Assembly (NCBI GenBank): GCA_030044455.1
Contig: JASHVU010000090.1
Span: 1-5,856 of the forward strand
DNA from: Acidobacteriaceae bacterium
GTDB taxonomy: Bacteria > Acidobacteriota > Terriglobia > Terriglobales > Acidobacteriaceae
DNA: 5,856 bases
Reading direction: 5' to 3'
Shown here: positions 5,015-5,856 of the stretch, piece by piece
Position numbering within the stretch: position 1 is the stretch's first letter
Layout: the number at the start of each line of letters is the position of its first letter
The notes under the pieces: generated by a model
The model's database searches: none
Seen by the model: only the letters and a program-made list of their open reading frames with translations
Told to the model about the DNA's origin: nothing
Made by a program: the position numbers and the translations under genes

Positions 5015-5217
5015 ATCGTGCAAGATTACAACCTCTGTCTTATTTTCGACGCATCTGGCGGCCGCTTGGACCCAATGGAATCTGCTTGAAACGCGGCCCA
5101 TTCACCGCTTTAAACCTGTTCGACGCACGAGCCTCGAAAGGGTCAGGCGGCGCGGCGTAATTGCCCGAAACTCACCAAGCCCGGCTGAGAGGGAGGCGTG
5201 GCCGTGTCTTCGGCAGA

Positions 5218-5223
5218 TATAAT
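5218..5223 (+). promoter_or_regulatory. Perfect -10 hexamer TATAAT upstream of the oxidoreductase
   Basis: TATAAT sits 26 bases before the ATG at 5250, in otherwise GC-rich DNA, and would give a leader of about 20 bases. No good -35 is seen at 16-18 bases upstream (GGCGTG at 5195-5200), nor an extended -10 TG. The promoter may therefore be weak or activator-dependent. Confidence 0.55.
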
Positions 5224-5249
5224 TTGTGCGGAAACGAGGGCCTATTTTG

Positions 5250-5856
5250 ATGGGGAATGAAACGATTTCGCGACGGACTTTCTTGAATGGGCTGGCAGCC
5301 GGCGCCGCAGGCACTGCATTCGCATCCACGGCCAGGAGCTACGGGCAGATCCTGGGCGCCAACGATCGCGTCAACTTTGCGGTGAACGGGCTGAACGGGC
5401 GCGGGTATGCGCACCTCGATGCGCTCAAGAACAATGACAAGAATGCCCGCATTACCTATGTCTGCGACCCCGATGCGAAGATCCTTGCCAAGTTCTCTGA
5501 CAAAGCGCAGCAGGAACTCGGCTACGCACCCAGGGCGGAGGGTGACTTTCGCAACGCGCTGGCCTCAAAAGATGTGGATGCGATTACAGTTGCCACGCCC
5601 GATCACTGGCACACGCCGATGGCGGTGCTCGGCCTCAAGGCGGGCAAGCACGTGTATGTCGAGAAGCCCTCGAGCCAGAATCCGCGCGAGGGCGAGCTGC
5701 TGGTGGCTGCGCAGAAGAAGTACGGAAAGTTGGTGCAGGTTGGCGACCAGCAGCGTTCGTCGGACTACTCCATCAAAATGATTGAGCAGATTCACCAGGG
5801 ATACATAGGCGAAACCTATCTTGCGCGAGCCTGGTACGCCAACGTTCGCGGCTCGA
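5250..5856 (+). CDS. Tat-exported Gfo/Idh/MocA family oxidoreductase, 5' part
   Basis: An NAD(P)-dependent sugar or inositol type oxidoreductase; 202 codons are present and the gene runs off the right edge. Residues 1-30 are a twin-arginine signal (MGNETISRRTFLNGLAAGAAG) with the S-R-R-x-F-L core, so the folded protein with cofactor is exported to the periplasm. The Rossmann nucleotide-binding strand follows (VNFAVNGLNGRGYAHL, about 41-56), then ITYVCDPD, and the family signatures DAITVATPDHWHTPMAV and GKHVYVEKPSSQNPREGE. The EKP motif contributes the usual catalytic-region lysine. GAGGG, about 9 bases before the ATG, supports the start. Substrates in this Tat-linked subgroup are mostly unknown; sugar or glycoside oxidation is likely. 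It is divergent from the sigma operon, with no visible functional link. The catalytic C-terminal domain is outside the window. Confidence 0.93.
   Translation, partial: MGNETISRRTFLNGLAAGAAGTAFASTARSYGQILGANDRVNFAVNGLNGRGYAHLDALKNNDKNARITYVCDPDAKILAKFSDKAQQELGYAPRAEGDFRNALASKDVDAITVATPDHWHTPMAVLGLKAGKHVYVEKPSSQNPREGELLVAAQKKYGKLVQVGDQQRSSDYSIKMIEQIHQGYIGETYLARAWYANVRGS

Noticed and set aside
5045..5127. TTCGACGCA direct repeat (5045-5053 and 5119-5127) upstream of the sigma gene
   Set aside because: Two 9-base copies 74 bases apart, one of them possibly inside the coding region depending on the start. There is no phasing or other support; chance is likely.
1..5856. CRISPR array, tRNA, rRNA, insertion sequence or phage attachment site
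   Set aside because: I saw no regularly spaced repeats, cloverleaf, transposase or integrase signature, or terminal inverted repeats anywhere in the window.

Overview
The window looks like a piece of chromosome from a GC-rich, motile, Gram-negative soil-type bacterium, most likely an Acidobacteriota member. Three things suggest this: a Tat-exported Gfo/Idh/MocA oxidoreductase, an ECF sigma gene followed by a small bitopic protein and an LTxxQ-type periplasmic protein, and a flagellin with its own sigma-28-like promoter. The assignment is inferred from gene content and protein style, not from a search.

Layout. (1) Bases 81-1250, plus strand: a three-domain Ada protein (DNA alkylation sensor, AraC-type activator and O6-alkylguanine methyltransferase). 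(2) Bases 1251-1491: a convergent intergenic region with a heptamer repeat and a strong intrinsic terminator for the flagellin. (3) Bases 1492-2781, minus strand: a monocistronic flagellin with a strong ribosome binding site and a sigma-28 (FliA) type promoter at 2879-2905. (4) Bases 2906-3253: no gene; it holds the 3' region and terminator of the next minus-strand operon. (5) Bases 3254-about 5014, minus strand, transcribed right to left: an ECF sigma factor, a 149-residue single-pass membrane protein translationally coupled to it by an ATGA overlap, and a secreted Spy/CpxP/CnrX-like LTxxQ protein. (6) Bases 5250 to the right edge, plus strand: the 5' part of a Tat-dependent Gfo/Idh/MocA oxidoreductase, divergent from the sigma operon and preceded by a perfect TATAAT.

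The most interesting unit is the sigma/membrane protein/LTxxQ triad. Its layout recalls the CnrH-CnrY-CnrX metal-responsive systems and the CpxP/Spy envelope-stress proteins. However, the membrane protein has no zinc-binding anti-sigma motif and is not a family I can name. A plausible model is that the membrane protein holds the sigma factor at the inner membrane and the LTxxQ protein reports periplasmic conditions to it. The operon also carries a 12-of-13 direct repeat with a GGAA-tetraloop hairpin in its only internal gap, and a 3' region with several hairpins. The other genes (ada, flagellin, oxidoreductase) look like ordinary, independently transcribed neighbours.
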